From assembly GCA_002331045.1 (NCBI GenBank), contig DCYK01000043.1, positions 28,408-58,416 of the forward strand: a DNA stretch of 30,009 bases, given 5' to 3'. Positions 7,369 through 15,343 of the stretch are shown here, piece by piece. The stretch's first letter is position 1, and the number at the start of each line of letters is the position of its first letter. The position numbers and the translations under genes are program-made. The stretch comes from Candidatus Saccharibacteria bacterium UBA2112 (GTDB lineage Bacteria; Patescibacteriota; Saccharimonadia; Saccharimonadales; Saccharimonadaceae). The notes under the pieces were generated by a model. The model had not been told where the DNA came from. It made no database searches and worked only from the letters and a program-made list of their open reading frames with translations.

Positions 7369-8023
7369 ATAACCTCACAATCGTTCCGAGCGTCACGGGT
7401 ACAGACTGACCAGGACTTTGCCAGCAGGCCCTGATATGGAAATCATAAAAGCCTGGTCGATCACTATCGCCAACTGAATCAGCAGAGCGAACTGCCTCTA
7501 TCCACAAACCTTGGGATTTTACCTCAGAGAGATCATACCGTACACGAGCAAATGTCGGCTGCTCTTCTGCCGAATACGATCCAGAATCAAAATCAGAAAT
7601 ATTCATCACCGACACCACAGGTCCTTGAGGAGATGAATCCCCCCCTATTGAATCAAGCTTTCGTATATTCAAAGCAAACGGCTTACTTGTCGCACCGCTC
7701 GGTAATTTACAGCGCGTACCATCTATGATCTCGCTAAACGGTTGTGCACTAGGAACCCCATTTTCACCGATTGCCTTGTTCCAAATACGTGTCGCCTGGC
7801 TATCGTCAGGATAATCAGCAGCGTACGCATGGGCCAAGTAACGTAACGCATCCGCTTGAGCATCTATCTGGTGACGCACCAAGCTCACCTCGAGGGATTG
7901 TTGCGCAATTGCTACACCTCTATTCATCAGTGATATACCCCCAACAGCAATCAGACTAAAAACAGTAATTGCTAAGAGAACTTCTATAACCGTGTCCCCT
8001 CGAGAGAGACTTTTTATGCGCAT
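7352..8023 (-). CDS. PilV-like minor pilin with Asp at mature position 1
   Basis: This 223-residue protein has a prepilin-type N-terminus, MRIKSLSRG followed by DTVIEVLLAITVFSLIAVGG. Gly(-1) and Glu(+5) are kept, but the usual Phe at +1 is replaced by Asp. The Glu and the hydrophobic helix argue that it is still a pilin-like subunit. A GGGAG ribosome site lies about seven bases before the ATG. It overlaps its neighbours on both sides (10 bases with the FimU-like gene, 17 with the PilW-like gene), consistent with coupled translation of a stoichiometric complex. The PilV name is from gene order and from the PilV/GspI-like TVIEVLLA motif; the C-terminal domain was not recognised. Confidence 0.75.
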   Translation of the reverse strand: MRIKSLSRGDTVIEVLLAITVFSLIAVGGISLMNRGVAIAQQSLEVSLVRHQIDAQADALRYLAHAYAADYPDDSQATRIWNKAIGENGVPSAQPFSEIIDGTRCKLPSGATSKPFALNIRKLDSIGGDSSPQGPVVSVMNISDFDSGSYSAEEQPTFARVRYDLSEVKSQGLWIEAVRSADSVGDSDRPGFYDFHIRACWQSPGQSVPVTLGTIVRLYEPRG

Positions 8024-8763
8024 GCTCGTTCTCCCTCTTCGTTCGGATCAAATTCGACAACCGTCACCCCATCCTGGCTGGATATCTTTGGATCAATAGT
8101 AACGGAATGTATCGGCAGCGCTCCTCGGCTCCCCTCAACACAGACGCGCACTTCTTGCTTTGCTGCCGTCGGTTCAAGCATTGTCGCGAGTTCATCAGGC
8201 AACTCTCCATACTGAGCAAATACGCGCAGAAGCCCACTAGCAGGAGAGCGGAGAATGAGTAGAGAAAACGAATCGCCCTCTTGAGTTGAGAGTGACGTTT
8301 CCCAATCCATGCGCATCTCCACCAGCCCATACTGAGAATTTGAGGTTGAAAGCTGTGGTCGGTACTTTTTCAGTGTTTCAATATCACCTGTCCCAACGAC
8401 ATCCTGTTCTGTTCCGATCACTGCATACGATCGTACAAGAGTTCCGTCACCTTCAACTGCACGCCCCAAGAGTACACAATCCGATGTACCACGAGCTATC
8501 GCATCAATAGATGAAGCAGGTGTAATAATACTATTTTCACACGCCCATCTATTACTATTATTCCTCACTTCATTACGAGGGTTAATAACCTCAGAGTACT
8601 CGTTTTGCAAAAAAGTAGATAATGCAAATACACCCTCCCGATACTGTTGTTGAGTGATGTTCGTATTCACTCCTACCATGAGCGCCGCAAATAATGCTCC
8701 TGTGACTGCCAAAAAGAGCATTACTTCTATGACGGTGAACCCGCGCTCAAATACCGTGTTCAT
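8014..8763 (-). CDS. FimU/GspH-like minor pilin
   Basis: This 249-residue prepilin has the leader MNTVFERG, then FTVIEVMLFLAVTGALFAAL, with Gly(-1), Phe(+1) and Glu(+5). The helix continues into a polar segment, NITQQQYREGVFALSTFLQNEYSEV, resembling GspH/FimT/FimU proteins. It opens the four-gene block FimU-PilV-PilW-PilX, the same order as the Pseudomonas minor pilins that build the pilus tip-priming complex. There is no Shine-Dalgarno sequence. A perfect extended -10 (TGCTATAAT) ends eight bases before the ATG, so this gene probably starts its own leaderless transcript in addition to any read-through from pilD. Confidence 0.75.
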   Translation of the reverse strand: MNTVFERGFTVIEVMLFLAVTGALFAALMVGVNTNITQQQYREGVFALSTFLQNEYSEVINPRNEVRNNSNRWACENSIITPASSIDAIARGTSDCVLLGRAVEGDGTLVRSYAVIGTEQDVVGTGDIETLKKYRPQLSTSNSQYGLVEMRMDWETSLSTQEGDSFSLLILRSPASGLLRVFAQYGELPDELATMLEPTAAKQEVRVCVEGSRGALPIHSVTIDPKISSQDGVTVVEFDPNEEGERACA

Positions 8764-8771
8764 GTGGCTTG

Positions 8772-8780
8772 ATTATAGCA
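8772..8780 (-). promoter_or_regulatory. Extended -10 promoter of the minor-pilin block
   Basis: The minus strand reads TGCTATAAT, a perfect match to the extended -10 consensus, eight bases before the ATG at 8763. A small inverted repeat, ATAGC...GCTAT, surrounds it (about 8775-8790). The geometry predicts a leaderless mRNA. Confidence 0.55.
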
Positions 8781-8786
8781 TAAGCG

Positions 8787-9677
8787 CTATACAGCAACCA
8801 GTGTTAGTAACGCATACCAAGTGATAATTTCATGACCAAACAAACCAGCGAAAAGCCAACCCGCTATAAGGAATGGGCCAAATGGAATGTGAGACTGTCG
8901 CGTCACTCGGCCACGAAGCATCATAGGCAACAGCAAAATAGTACCGATGAGATTCGCCAAGAATAATGCCAAGAGCGCCAACTGCCAGTCTGCCAATAGC
9001 AACGCGAGCGCAAGTCCTAGTTTTACATCCCCAAATCCTATCCATTGATGCTTTGATACTACATAAATGACATAATAAATGCCACTGAGTATTGTCACCG
9101 CAATCAGAACATTCACGAGCTGACCCACAGCAAAATCATACAAGGCGATGGAAGCAAAACTAAACACCGCACCGCAAGCGATAACTGCAAACATAACCCT
9201 GTCTGGAAGCAAAAACCATCTGCTATCGTAAAGAAATAGTATAGCCAGGCCGATACCAGCAAGCAACCAACTAACAAGTTGTACGATAGACCATACCTCA
9301 TCAAGTAGATAAGGCCATACGAGATATGACAAGACGAAAAATGCTGCAACACCTATTTCGACCGCAAATTCAGGCCAACCGATTTTCTTACGACAATAAC
9401 GACAACGACCTCCCAGTTGTAACCAGCTTACTACCGGAATAAGATCATACCACGCAAGATGATGTCCGCAATGTAAGCACACCGACCGATCAGTGAGCAT
9501 ACTCGTTTGCTTAATCTTCTCAACAGCAGCGGCATCTTTCTTACTGACAGTCTCCCCCGCCTCTTTATCTTCACGAAGCTGCGCGGCACGAAGACGCCAT
9601 ACCATAGCTCCGGCAAAACTGCCCGCCGAAACACCAACGAGAGCTAGCATTATACTTATTAGTAGGTCGAAATTCAT
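8787..9677 (-). CDS. pilD: Prepilin peptidase / N-methyltransferase PilD
   Basis: This 296-residue polytopic membrane protein is an A24 aspartic prepilin peptidase, which cleaves prepilin leaders after Gly and methylates the new N-terminus. The N-terminal zinc motif is complete: Cys67-x-x-Cys70 (CLHC) and Cys92-x-x-Cys95 (CRYC), as needed for the methylase-containing form. The catalytic aspartates are Asp151 (LYDSRWFLLPD) and Asp217 in the GxGD motif GFGDVKL. About seven or eight helices are visible. Residues about 31-62 form a long charged cytoplasmic loop before the zinc motif. It should process every prepilin in this window, including the two near 24 kb. It has no Shine-Dalgarno sequence, and TGTTATTCT lies seven bases before the ATG. 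Confidence 0.95.
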   Translation of the reverse strand: MNFDLLISIMLALVGVSAGSFAGAMVWRLRAAQLREDKEAGETVSKKDAAAVEKIKQTSMLTDRSVCLHCGHHLAWYDLIPVVSWLQLGGRCRYCRKKIGWPEFAVEIGVAAFFVLSYLVWPYLLDEVWSIVQLVSWLLAGIGLAILFLYDSRWFLLPDRVMFAVIACGAVFSFASIALYDFAVGQLVNVLIAVTILSGIYYVIYVVSKHQWIGFGDVKLGLALALLLADWQLALLALFLANLIGTILLLPMMLRGRVTRQSHIPFGPFLIAGWLFAGLFGHEIITWYALLTLVAV

Positions 9678-9684
9678 TATGTAT

Positions 9685-9703
9685 AGAATAACACAAGTGT
9701 TAT
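9685..9703 (-). promoter_or_regulatory. pilD extended -10 overlapping a perfect palindrome
   Basis: On the minus strand TGTTATTCT (9685-9693) lies seven bases before the pilD ATG. It overlaps the inverted repeat at 9688-9703, arms ATAACAC and GTGTTAT with a two-base centre. The centre is too short for a full-length RNA hairpin and no U-run follows, so a protein-binding operator is as likely as an RNA structure. Confidence 0.4.
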
Positions 9704-9727
9704 ATATTACTTACAGAAATCAGCTAT

Positions 9728-10264
9728 CTAGTTGCTGTCAACGCAGTACAATACGTTTTGTGACTCAAGCTTGATACGAAGTGCATAGTTTCGTGCACTA
9801 GCACCACTACTCGTCGTCTTGCCCGAACCATCCTCAGCACAGATCTGACCATCAGTATAATAGACTGCAGCATTTCTTGGACTTGAAATTGTACTATTAT
9901 CGTTATAGATGATTTCGTAGCCACTATCCGAGGCAGGTGCATCGTTATTTGGCCCGTTTGGATCAACATACTCATTCCCTGCATAGCCGTCACTCGTTCC
10001 ATCAAGATAACCAACAACAAATGTATCAAGCTGACTACTACTTGCTGGGATTTTTCCACGCGTTGAGCTCTGATAGTTGTTCAACTGCGTATTTATGCGC
10101 GATAGATCATTACGACGTTGCGTATCACGCTGTCCTCGCTGCAGCGCAGGCAATGCCACAAAAACCATGAGGAAGATAAGTCCCGCGATCGCCAAGACAA
10201 GGACGACCTCAATAATCGTAAAACCTTGTTTGTCGCCTGAAGCGCTCCTATATCGATTGTTCAT
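9728..10264 (-). CDS. pilA: Type IV pilin (PilA-like, probable major pilin)
   Basis: About 178 residues from the ATG at 10264, chosen because AAAGGTGG lies about nine bases upstream and it leaves a normal-length basic leader (MNNRYRSASGDKQG). The mature part begins FTIIEVVLVLAIAGLIFLMVF with Phe(+1) and Glu(+5). The helix continues through RRNDLSRINTQLNNYQ, as in pilins that assemble into filaments. The C-terminal domain is Asp/Asn/Ser rich (around DGTSDGYAGNEYVDPNG) and may bind calcium, and has two cysteines, one close to the C-terminus, able to form the closing disulfide loop. Its place between pilC and pilD, and its separate 115-base upstream gap, make it the best candidate for the main subunit. 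This is an inference from position. Confidence 0.75.
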   Translation of the reverse strand: MNNRYRSASGDKQGFTIIEVVLVLAIAGLIFLMVFVALPALQRGQRDTQRRNDLSRINTQLNNYQSSTRGKIPASSSQLDTFVVGYLDGTSDGYAGNEYVDPNGPNNDAPASDSGYEIIYNDNSTISSPRNAAVYYTDGQICAEDGSGKTTSSGASARNYALRIKLESQNVLYCVDSN

Positions 10265-10379
10265 GCCTGTTCCCACCTTTCTGCCGAACGTTACATTGTC
10301 GTTATACATTTTACTATTATGCTCATGCTAATCGTACACAAATCCGTAAAAAAAGTCCAGAGAAATCACATAAATACAT

Positions 10380-11591
10380 CTATACCTGAATCGTACTGAC
10401 TAGACTATAAATCGGTAATAGAATCGCCGCGACCATACCCCCAGCAATAATCGCTAGTACAACCATGAGGATTGGTTCTATCGCTGTTGAAAGTGCCCGA
10501 ATTTCCTCGTCCAATTCATTTTCGTAAATGGTCGCTGTCTTACCCATCATTTCGTCCACCCGCCCAGATTTTTCACCGATACGGATCATCTGTGGCACTA
10601 GCTCAGGTACGTGCTCCTCAACCGATAGCGCACCCGACAGGTCCTTCCCGCCCTTCACTTTTTCTGCGGCCCTCCTGATCTCATCCGCAATCACCTCATT
10701 ATTGACTGCCTCACTAGAGATAGCTAGCATGTCAAGCATGCTAACACCAGTATTGAGCAGTGTCTGTCCGGTACGATTAAAGCGAGCCATGTAAAGACGG
10801 CGGAACAGACCATTGAATAAAGGAAAGTTTAACTTAAGATTATCAAGAAACCGTTGTCCCGATTCGGTACGAAGGTACTGCACTAACAAATACCCACCGA
10901 CAGCAAAGACAATGAGTACGATCCACCAGAACTGCGTCAAGAAACGAGAGGTTGACACAATAACTTCGGTAATGAATGGCAGCTCTTGACGAAGATCAAT
11001 GTATAGCTTCTCCACTTGAGGTACCACAGTGAACAACATAAACGCAAGTACGCCCAAAATTACAACGAGAACGATCACGGGATATGTCATCGCACCACGA
11101 ATACGACTCGTAATCACCGCATCCTTCTCTTGTTGTGCCGCAATCCGCTGCAGCGCCTCATCAAGCGTTCCCGACGCCTCACCTGCTGACACAAGGGCAA
11201 GGAAAAGTTTATCGAAAACTTCCGGATGTTTAGCAAACGAATCATGTAAGGATTTTCCGCCTTCCACTGAAGCGATTATCTCTTGGATCACACCTTTAAG
11301 GCGACGATTTTGCGTTTGATCCACAAGCGTACGAAGACTCTGCGATAACGGTAAGCCGGCAGCAATAAGTGTCGAGAGTTGGCGGGTAAAAACAACCTTA
11401 TCTTTCGTTGTTATGCGATTGGTAAAACGGCTGAAGAAACCTTCCTGAAGTTGCGATTCCTTTATCGTGATTGGTGAAAAACCCTGGCCAACAAGCAGCT
11501 TTGCTGCTTCTCCCTCTGATTCTGCCTGAACAGTTGCCTTGACGATCTTTCCGTTCGTCGTATCCTTTGCTTCGTAATCAAACTTTCGCAT
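10380..11591 (-). CDS. pilC: Type IV pilus inner-membrane platform protein PilC
   Basis: This 403-residue protein has the standard length of PilC/GspF, the polytopic platform that couples PilB and PilT to pilin insertion and removal. The N-terminus carries the conserved FDYEAKDTTNGKIVKATVQA and the GQGFSPITI segment. Two T2SSF repeats follow, about residues 68-190 (beginning VFTRQLSTLIAAGLPL) and 270-395 (beginning RFNRTGQTLLNTGVSMLDML). Each ends in hydrophobic helices, including YPVIVLVVILGVLAFML and EPILMVVLAIIAGGMVAAI. It lies directly downstream of pilT, with GAGG of the ribosome site formed over the pilT stop. Confidence 0.95.
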   Translation of the reverse strand: MRKFDYEAKDTTNGKIVKATVQAESEGEAAKLLVGQGFSPITIKESQLQEGFFSRFTNRITTKDKVVFTRQLSTLIAAGLPLSQSLRTLVDQTQNRRLKGVIQEIIASVEGGKSLHDSFAKHPEVFDKLFLALVSAGEASGTLDEALQRIAAQQEKDAVITSRIRGAMTYPVIVLVVILGVLAFMLFTVVPQVEKLYIDLRQELPFITEVIVSTSRFLTQFWWIVLIVFAVGGYLLVQYLRTESGQRFLDNLKLNFPLFNGLFRRLYMARFNRTGQTLLNTGVSMLDMLAISSEAVNNEVIADEIRRAAEKVKGGKDLSGALSVEEHVPELVPQMIRIGEKSGRVDEMMGKTATIYENELDEEIRALSTAIEPILMVVLAIIAGGMVAAILLPIYSLVSTIQV

Positions 11592-11600
11592 GATCTGTCA

Positions 11601-12671
11601 TCATCCTCGCATCAATCGCTCAAACTCAGCCAAATCAACAGCAAAACTTCGAGCCTCATCATACGTCACCACACCACCCTGAACCAACCCAACAAGGGTT
11701 CTATCCATTGTCTGCATGCCTGCATCTGCACCTGTCTGAATAACAGCATCCAACTGATGACTCTTGCCTTCCCGAATAATGTTTCGTACAGCCGGGTTAG
11801 CAACAAGTACTTCAGCTGCAACGACCCGACCACCTCCGATAGCTGGAACTAACCGTTGGGAGCAAATCGCCATAAGAATATTTGCAAGCTGTGCACGAAT
11901 CTGAGACTGTTGATGCGGCGGAAAGACATCAATCATACGATCGATTGACTGAGCAGCACTGTTGGTGTGAAGTGACGCAAGCACAAGGTGCCCTGTCTCG
12001 GCGATGGTAATCGCTGCACTGATTGTCTCGAGGTCACGCATCTCACCGATAAGCACAACATCAGGGTCCTGACGAAGGCTTGAACGCAACGCCGCCGAGT
12101 AGCTATACGTATCATAGTGAATTTCTCGCTGCACAACGACTGACTTTTTTGACTTGTGTGTAAATTCGATTGGATCCTCAATCGTGATAATATGCTGCGA
12201 GGTTTCGCTGTTCAGCTTGTCAACAAGTGCTGCAAGCGTTGTCGATTTCCCACTTCCTGTTGGACCGGTTACGAGCACAAGCCCACGGGGATAACTCGCA
12301 AAATTCATTACCACCGGAGGCAGCCCAAGCTCTGTGACAGATTTAATCTCATTCGGAATAAGACGAAGTGCTGCGGCCAAATTACCCTTTTCATGATAGG
12401 CATTGACACGAAAGCGCCCCAAGGTCCCGAAGGCAAAGCTAAAATCAAACTCCTTATCTTTCTCTAGTATTTGGCGCTGATCCGCGTCCAGGATTGCAAA
12501 TATCAACGTTTCAACCGCCGACTCGTCAAGCGCGTTAAAGCCAGTAACGGCCAGGAGCGCCCCATCAACACGCAACATAGGTGGAAGGCCAACCTGCAAG
12601 TGCAAGTCAGAGGCACGTCGTCGGACAACCTCTTCGAGTAGTATTTCAATCCTAAGTTCCTGGTTAGACAT
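11601..12671 (-). CDS. pilT: Type IV pilus retraction ATPase PilT
   Basis: This 356-residue protein has all PilT landmarks. PilT is a hexameric ATPase that depolymerises the pilus and powers twitching and DNA uptake. Walker A is GPTGSGKST (residues 136-144), the Asp box IITIEDPIEF (161-170), Walker B VVLIGEMRD (205-213) and the His box ETGHLVLASLHTN (225-237). The C-terminal NPAVRNIIREGK (292-303) resembles the AIRNLIRE motif needed for retraction, which separates PilT from PilB. The N-terminal PAS-like domain begins RRRASDLHLQVGLPPMLRVDG. The ribosome site GAAGGAAG lies upstream. Only one PilT is present, so pili here should be retractile through this enzyme. Confidence 0.96.
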   Translation of the reverse strand: MSNQELRIEILLEEVVRRRASDLHLQVGLPPMLRVDGALLAVTGFNALDESAVETLIFAILDADQRQILEKDKEFDFSFAFGTLGRFRVNAYHEKGNLAAALRLIPNEIKSVTELGLPPVVMNFASYPRGLVLVTGPTGSGKSTTLAALVDKLNSETSQHIITIEDPIEFTHKSKKSVVVQREIHYDTYSYSAALRSSLRQDPDVVLIGEMRDLETISAAITIAETGHLVLASLHTNSAAQSIDRMIDVFPPHQQSQIRAQLANILMAICSQRLVPAIGGGRVVAAEVLVANPAVRNIIREGKSHQLDAVIQTGADAGMQTMDRTLVGLVQGGVVTYDEARSFAVDLAEFERLMRG

Positions 12672-12686
12672 ATATTTTTCTTCCTT

Positions 12687-14450
12687 CTATGCGGTATCCG
12701 CCGTAACACGATTCACTTCTTCAAGGGTAGTAACACCTTGGAGGGCCTTAAGGTAACCATCTTGACGCATTGTAATCATCCCTTCTGCGATCGCCTGTTT
12801 TTGGATCTGGCTGCTGGCCGAACGGCTAACGATAAGTTGCTGGATGGTATCACTAACGTCCATCACCTCGTAAAGCCCCGCCCGACCACTGTAACCCCGG
12901 GGGGTTGCAGGGGTGTCTTTACCCTTGACTAAAGTATAAGCGTTTTGACCAGCAAGTGGCAAGTCTTTATAGCCTAAATCTTGCGAAACCCGCGCAACAT
13001 CTGCCTGTGTCTTTGGTAGTAGATGCCCCACTGTAGCGAGGATATTTTGTGTTTCAATTGGATTTGATTGATAGGTATCACGCTTTGGAGCAACTCGTCG
13101 AACAAGACGCTGTCCAATGATTGTATTAACCGTACTAGCAATCAAGAAAGGCTCAACTTTCATGTCAAGAAGCCGCGGTAATACGCCAGCTGCGCTGTTC
13201 GTATGCAGTGTACTGAATACCAAGTGTCCTGTTAGCGCTGCCTGCACAGCAAGCGCTGCCGTCTCTTCATCGCGAATCTCGCCCACCATAACGATATCTG
13301 GATCCTGACGAAGGATAGAACGAAGACCTGTAGCAAACGTCAAGCCAACATCACCGTTAACCTGTATTTGGTTTACACCTTCCATTTTGTACTCAACCGG
13401 ATCTTCCAAGGTCACAATATTCACTGCATCATCTCGTATCTCTTGTATAAGCGCATAGAGACTTGTTGATTTACCACTACCTGTTGGACCAGAAGTAAGA
13501 ACCATACCGTTTGGACGATGAATACCCTTGCGTATTGCACGAAGTGCCCGTCCAGCATATCCCATTTCTTCAATATTAAATGTTGCACTACTCTTATCGA
13601 GTAGACGAATCACCACCTGTTCTCCCCATACGACAGGGCTAATCGCGATACGAAGATCTACTTCTTTATTTGCAATCTTCACTGCAAATTGCCCATCCTG
13701 AGGTACACGATGTTCATCTATTTTTAGATTGGATAAAATTTTTATTCGACTCACAAGTGCGGGCTCAATCGTTTTAGGAAGCTGCATAATCTCACGCAGC
13801 ACACCGTCAACACGACAACGAATCTTGAGCGCTGACTCAAGTGGTTCAATATGTACATCACTTGCCCGGCTCTTCACTGCATATTCTAGAATTGTCGAGA
13901 GCGCACGACTAATTGGCGAGTCTTGCACAATCGTCTTAATACTACTAGCTTCCTCTTTTTCTGCTTCTTCCTTGGAAGCCTCAGCAGCTGCGTCTACTGT
14001 TGAAAGATCCGTCTTGTACTGGTCAAGCACATGACGAACACCCGCCTCCGAAGCCATAAAAACCTTCAGCGGTCGATTAATACGGCTCGAAAGATAGTCA
14101 ACTGCCTGAACATTACTCGCATCAACCATTGCCACCGCCAAACGATTCTGCACATCAGCAAGTGGCACCGCCATGAATCTCTCTGCAACTTCCTCTGGAA
14201 TGAGGTCGAGTACCTTTTGGCTAATGAGACTATTCGTGAGATTAACATAGGGAACACCAGACAATTGTGCAATTGCATGAGTCAGCATTTCATCATCAAC
14301 CAACCGCTTCTCTGAGAGAAGCGCAAAGAGCGGCTGTTTATTAGTTTGAGATTCGGCGACAACTGCATCCAGGGCACTCTTGGAAACCAGACCTTCATCG
14401 GTCAGAAGAGCTATGAGCTTATCCTGCATGTCTATGGTGAGTAATGCCAC
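12687..14450 (-). CDS. pilB: Type IV pilus assembly ATPase PilB
   Basis: A 587-residue extension ATPase starting at a GTG with GGGAGG six bases upstream. The N-terminal part (residues about 1-150) is a MshEN-type domain, which binds cyclic-di-GMP in some relatives. The ATPase domain shows Walker A GPTGSGKST (321-329), the Asp box TLEDPVEY (347-354), Walker B IVMVGEIRD (386-394) and the His box ALTGHLVFSTLHTN (405-418). The Cys-x-x-Cys zinc pair normally found after RLVRR is absent: the segment reads RLVRRVAPKRDTYQ with no cysteines. Between the domains is a charged Ala/Glu linker (about 150-172). It is followed at 15 bases by pilT. Confidence 0.96.
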   Translation of the reverse strand: MALLTIDMQDKLIALLTDEGLVSKSALDAVVAESQTNKQPLFALLSEKRLVDDEMLTHAIAQLSGVPYVNLTNSLISQKVLDLIPEEVAERFMAVPLADVQNRLAVAMVDASNVQAVDYLSSRINRPLKVFMASEAGVRHVLDQYKTDLSTVDAAAEASKEEAEKEEASSIKTIVQDSPISRALSTILEYAVKSRASDVHIEPLESALKIRCRVDGVLREIMQLPKTIEPALVSRIKILSNLKIDEHRVPQDGQFAVKIANKEVDLRIAISPVVWGEQVVIRLLDKSSATFNIEEMGYAGRALRAIRKGIHRPNGMVLTSGPTGSGKSTSLYALIQEIRDDAVNIVTLEDPVEYKMEGVNQIQVNGDVGLTFATGLRSILRQDPDIVMVGEIRDEETAALAVQAALTGHLVFSTLHTNSAAGVLPRLLDMKVEPFLIASTVNTIIGQRLVRRVAPKRDTYQSNPIETQNILATVGHLLPKTQADVARVSQDLGYKDLPLAGQNAYTLVKGKDTPATPRGYSGRAGLYEVMDVSDTIQQLIVSRSASSQIQKQAIAEGMITMRQDGYLKALQGVTTLEEVNRVTADTA

Positions 14451-14468
14451 CTCTAACCTCCCTGCTTG

Positions 14469-14690
14469 CTACTTATTCTCACCAATAACAACTTCAACTG
14501 TCGGATTGATCGCATCCTCGTTAAATATCGTCTCATCTGGCTCTACAATATTGTCCGTAATTGGATCAGTCGTCTTAACCGTTTCACTTTCACTCGTTGG
14601 CCCCCCAATAAATGCGTTTGCAACGAAGTATGCAATGACCATACTCACTGTTGCTACAAATACTAGTGCCGCTATGTCGCCTCGTTTCAT
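14469..14690 (-). CDS. Small membrane-anchored protein of the pilus cluster
   Basis: A 73-residue protein not assigned to a known family. It has a short MKRGD start, one transmembrane helix (about residues 6-30, IAALVFVATVSMVIAYFVANAFIGG) and an acidic, Thr/Glu-rich tail of about 43 residues ending VEVVIGENK. The start overlaps the pilO stop by four bases and pilB follows 18 bases after its stop, so it is in the middle of the core operon. In other bacteria PilP occupies the slot after PilO, but this protein is far shorter and shows no lipobox. It may be an accessory of the PilNO complex; this is inference from position alone. Confidence 0.7.
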   Translation of the reverse strand: MKRGDIAALVFVATVSMVIAYFVANAFIGGPTSESETVKTTDPITDNIVEPDETIFNEDAINPTVEVVIGENK

Positions 14691-15343
14691 GGTCGAACCA
14701 CCTTATTCTCTAAATCAACTGTCTGCGCCGGTTCATAATAACCATAGCCAGTGACTGACATGATCAACCTATTGCTCTGACCCTCAATTGATAGCGTTTC
14801 AATAGTAAACGGCCTAATCGAGCGCTCTATCCGACGCAAAACTGTACGCAATGCGTCCTGATCACTATTCGCTGCGCTCACCGTAAAAGAAAAACCGATC
14901 GCGCCACTAATGTCATCATCACTTGCCGGATCGATTCTCAATGCATCAATCGTTACGCCAGGAACACCTGTAAGGAGTTTTGTTTGCAGCGAGGAGGCCA
15001 TGGCAGTTGAATTCGCATCAGCTGGCAGCGCATCAAGAACAACCTGCAATGCAGATTCATTATCGTTGAGGCGAACAGACTGTAAAGCCTGATTCGTATT
15101 CAATACACGTACATTATCTTGTAAGCGAGGGATCGTTTCCAGATTACTGTTTAGTGTTGAGATTGTTTTATCTTTCTCGGCGATGACTTTCTCGCCAAAC
15201 CAGATACGCTGTGCCAAAAAGACCACTAGTACTAGTGAAAAGCCGACAATTGCCGATACACCAACAATCCACAGAAACATGAGCTGGTTCGCTTTGACAA
15301 TTTGCTGCCTCTTTCTCAATCCTGTGCCATTTGGTTTATCCAT
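14687..15343 (-). CDS. pilO: PilO-like pilus alignment protein
   Basis: This 218-residue bitopic protein has a basic N-terminus (GLRKRQQIVKANQ), one transmembrane helix (about residues 23-46, FLWIVGVSAIVGFSLVLVVFLA), a coiled-coil segment (EKVIAEKDKTISTLNSNLETI) and a C-terminal ferredoxin-like domain (about 85-205) with alternating strands. That is the PilO architecture. PilO pairs with PilN to link the cytoplasmic PilM ring to the platform. Sequence similarity to well-studied PilO proteins is not obvious by eye, so identification relies on architecture and order pilM-N-O. Its start shares one base with the pilN stop. Confidence 0.8.
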   Translation of the reverse strand: MDKPNGTGLRKRQQIVKANQLMFLWIVGVSAIVGFSLVLVVFLAQRIWFGEKVIAEKDKTISTLNSNLETIPRLQDNVRVLNTNQALQSVRLNDNESALQVVLDALPADANSTAMASSLQTKLLTGVPGVTIDALRIDPASDDDISGAIGFSFTVSAANSDQDALRTVLRRIERSIRPFTIETLSIEGQSNRLIMSVTGYGYYEPAQTVDLENKVVRP

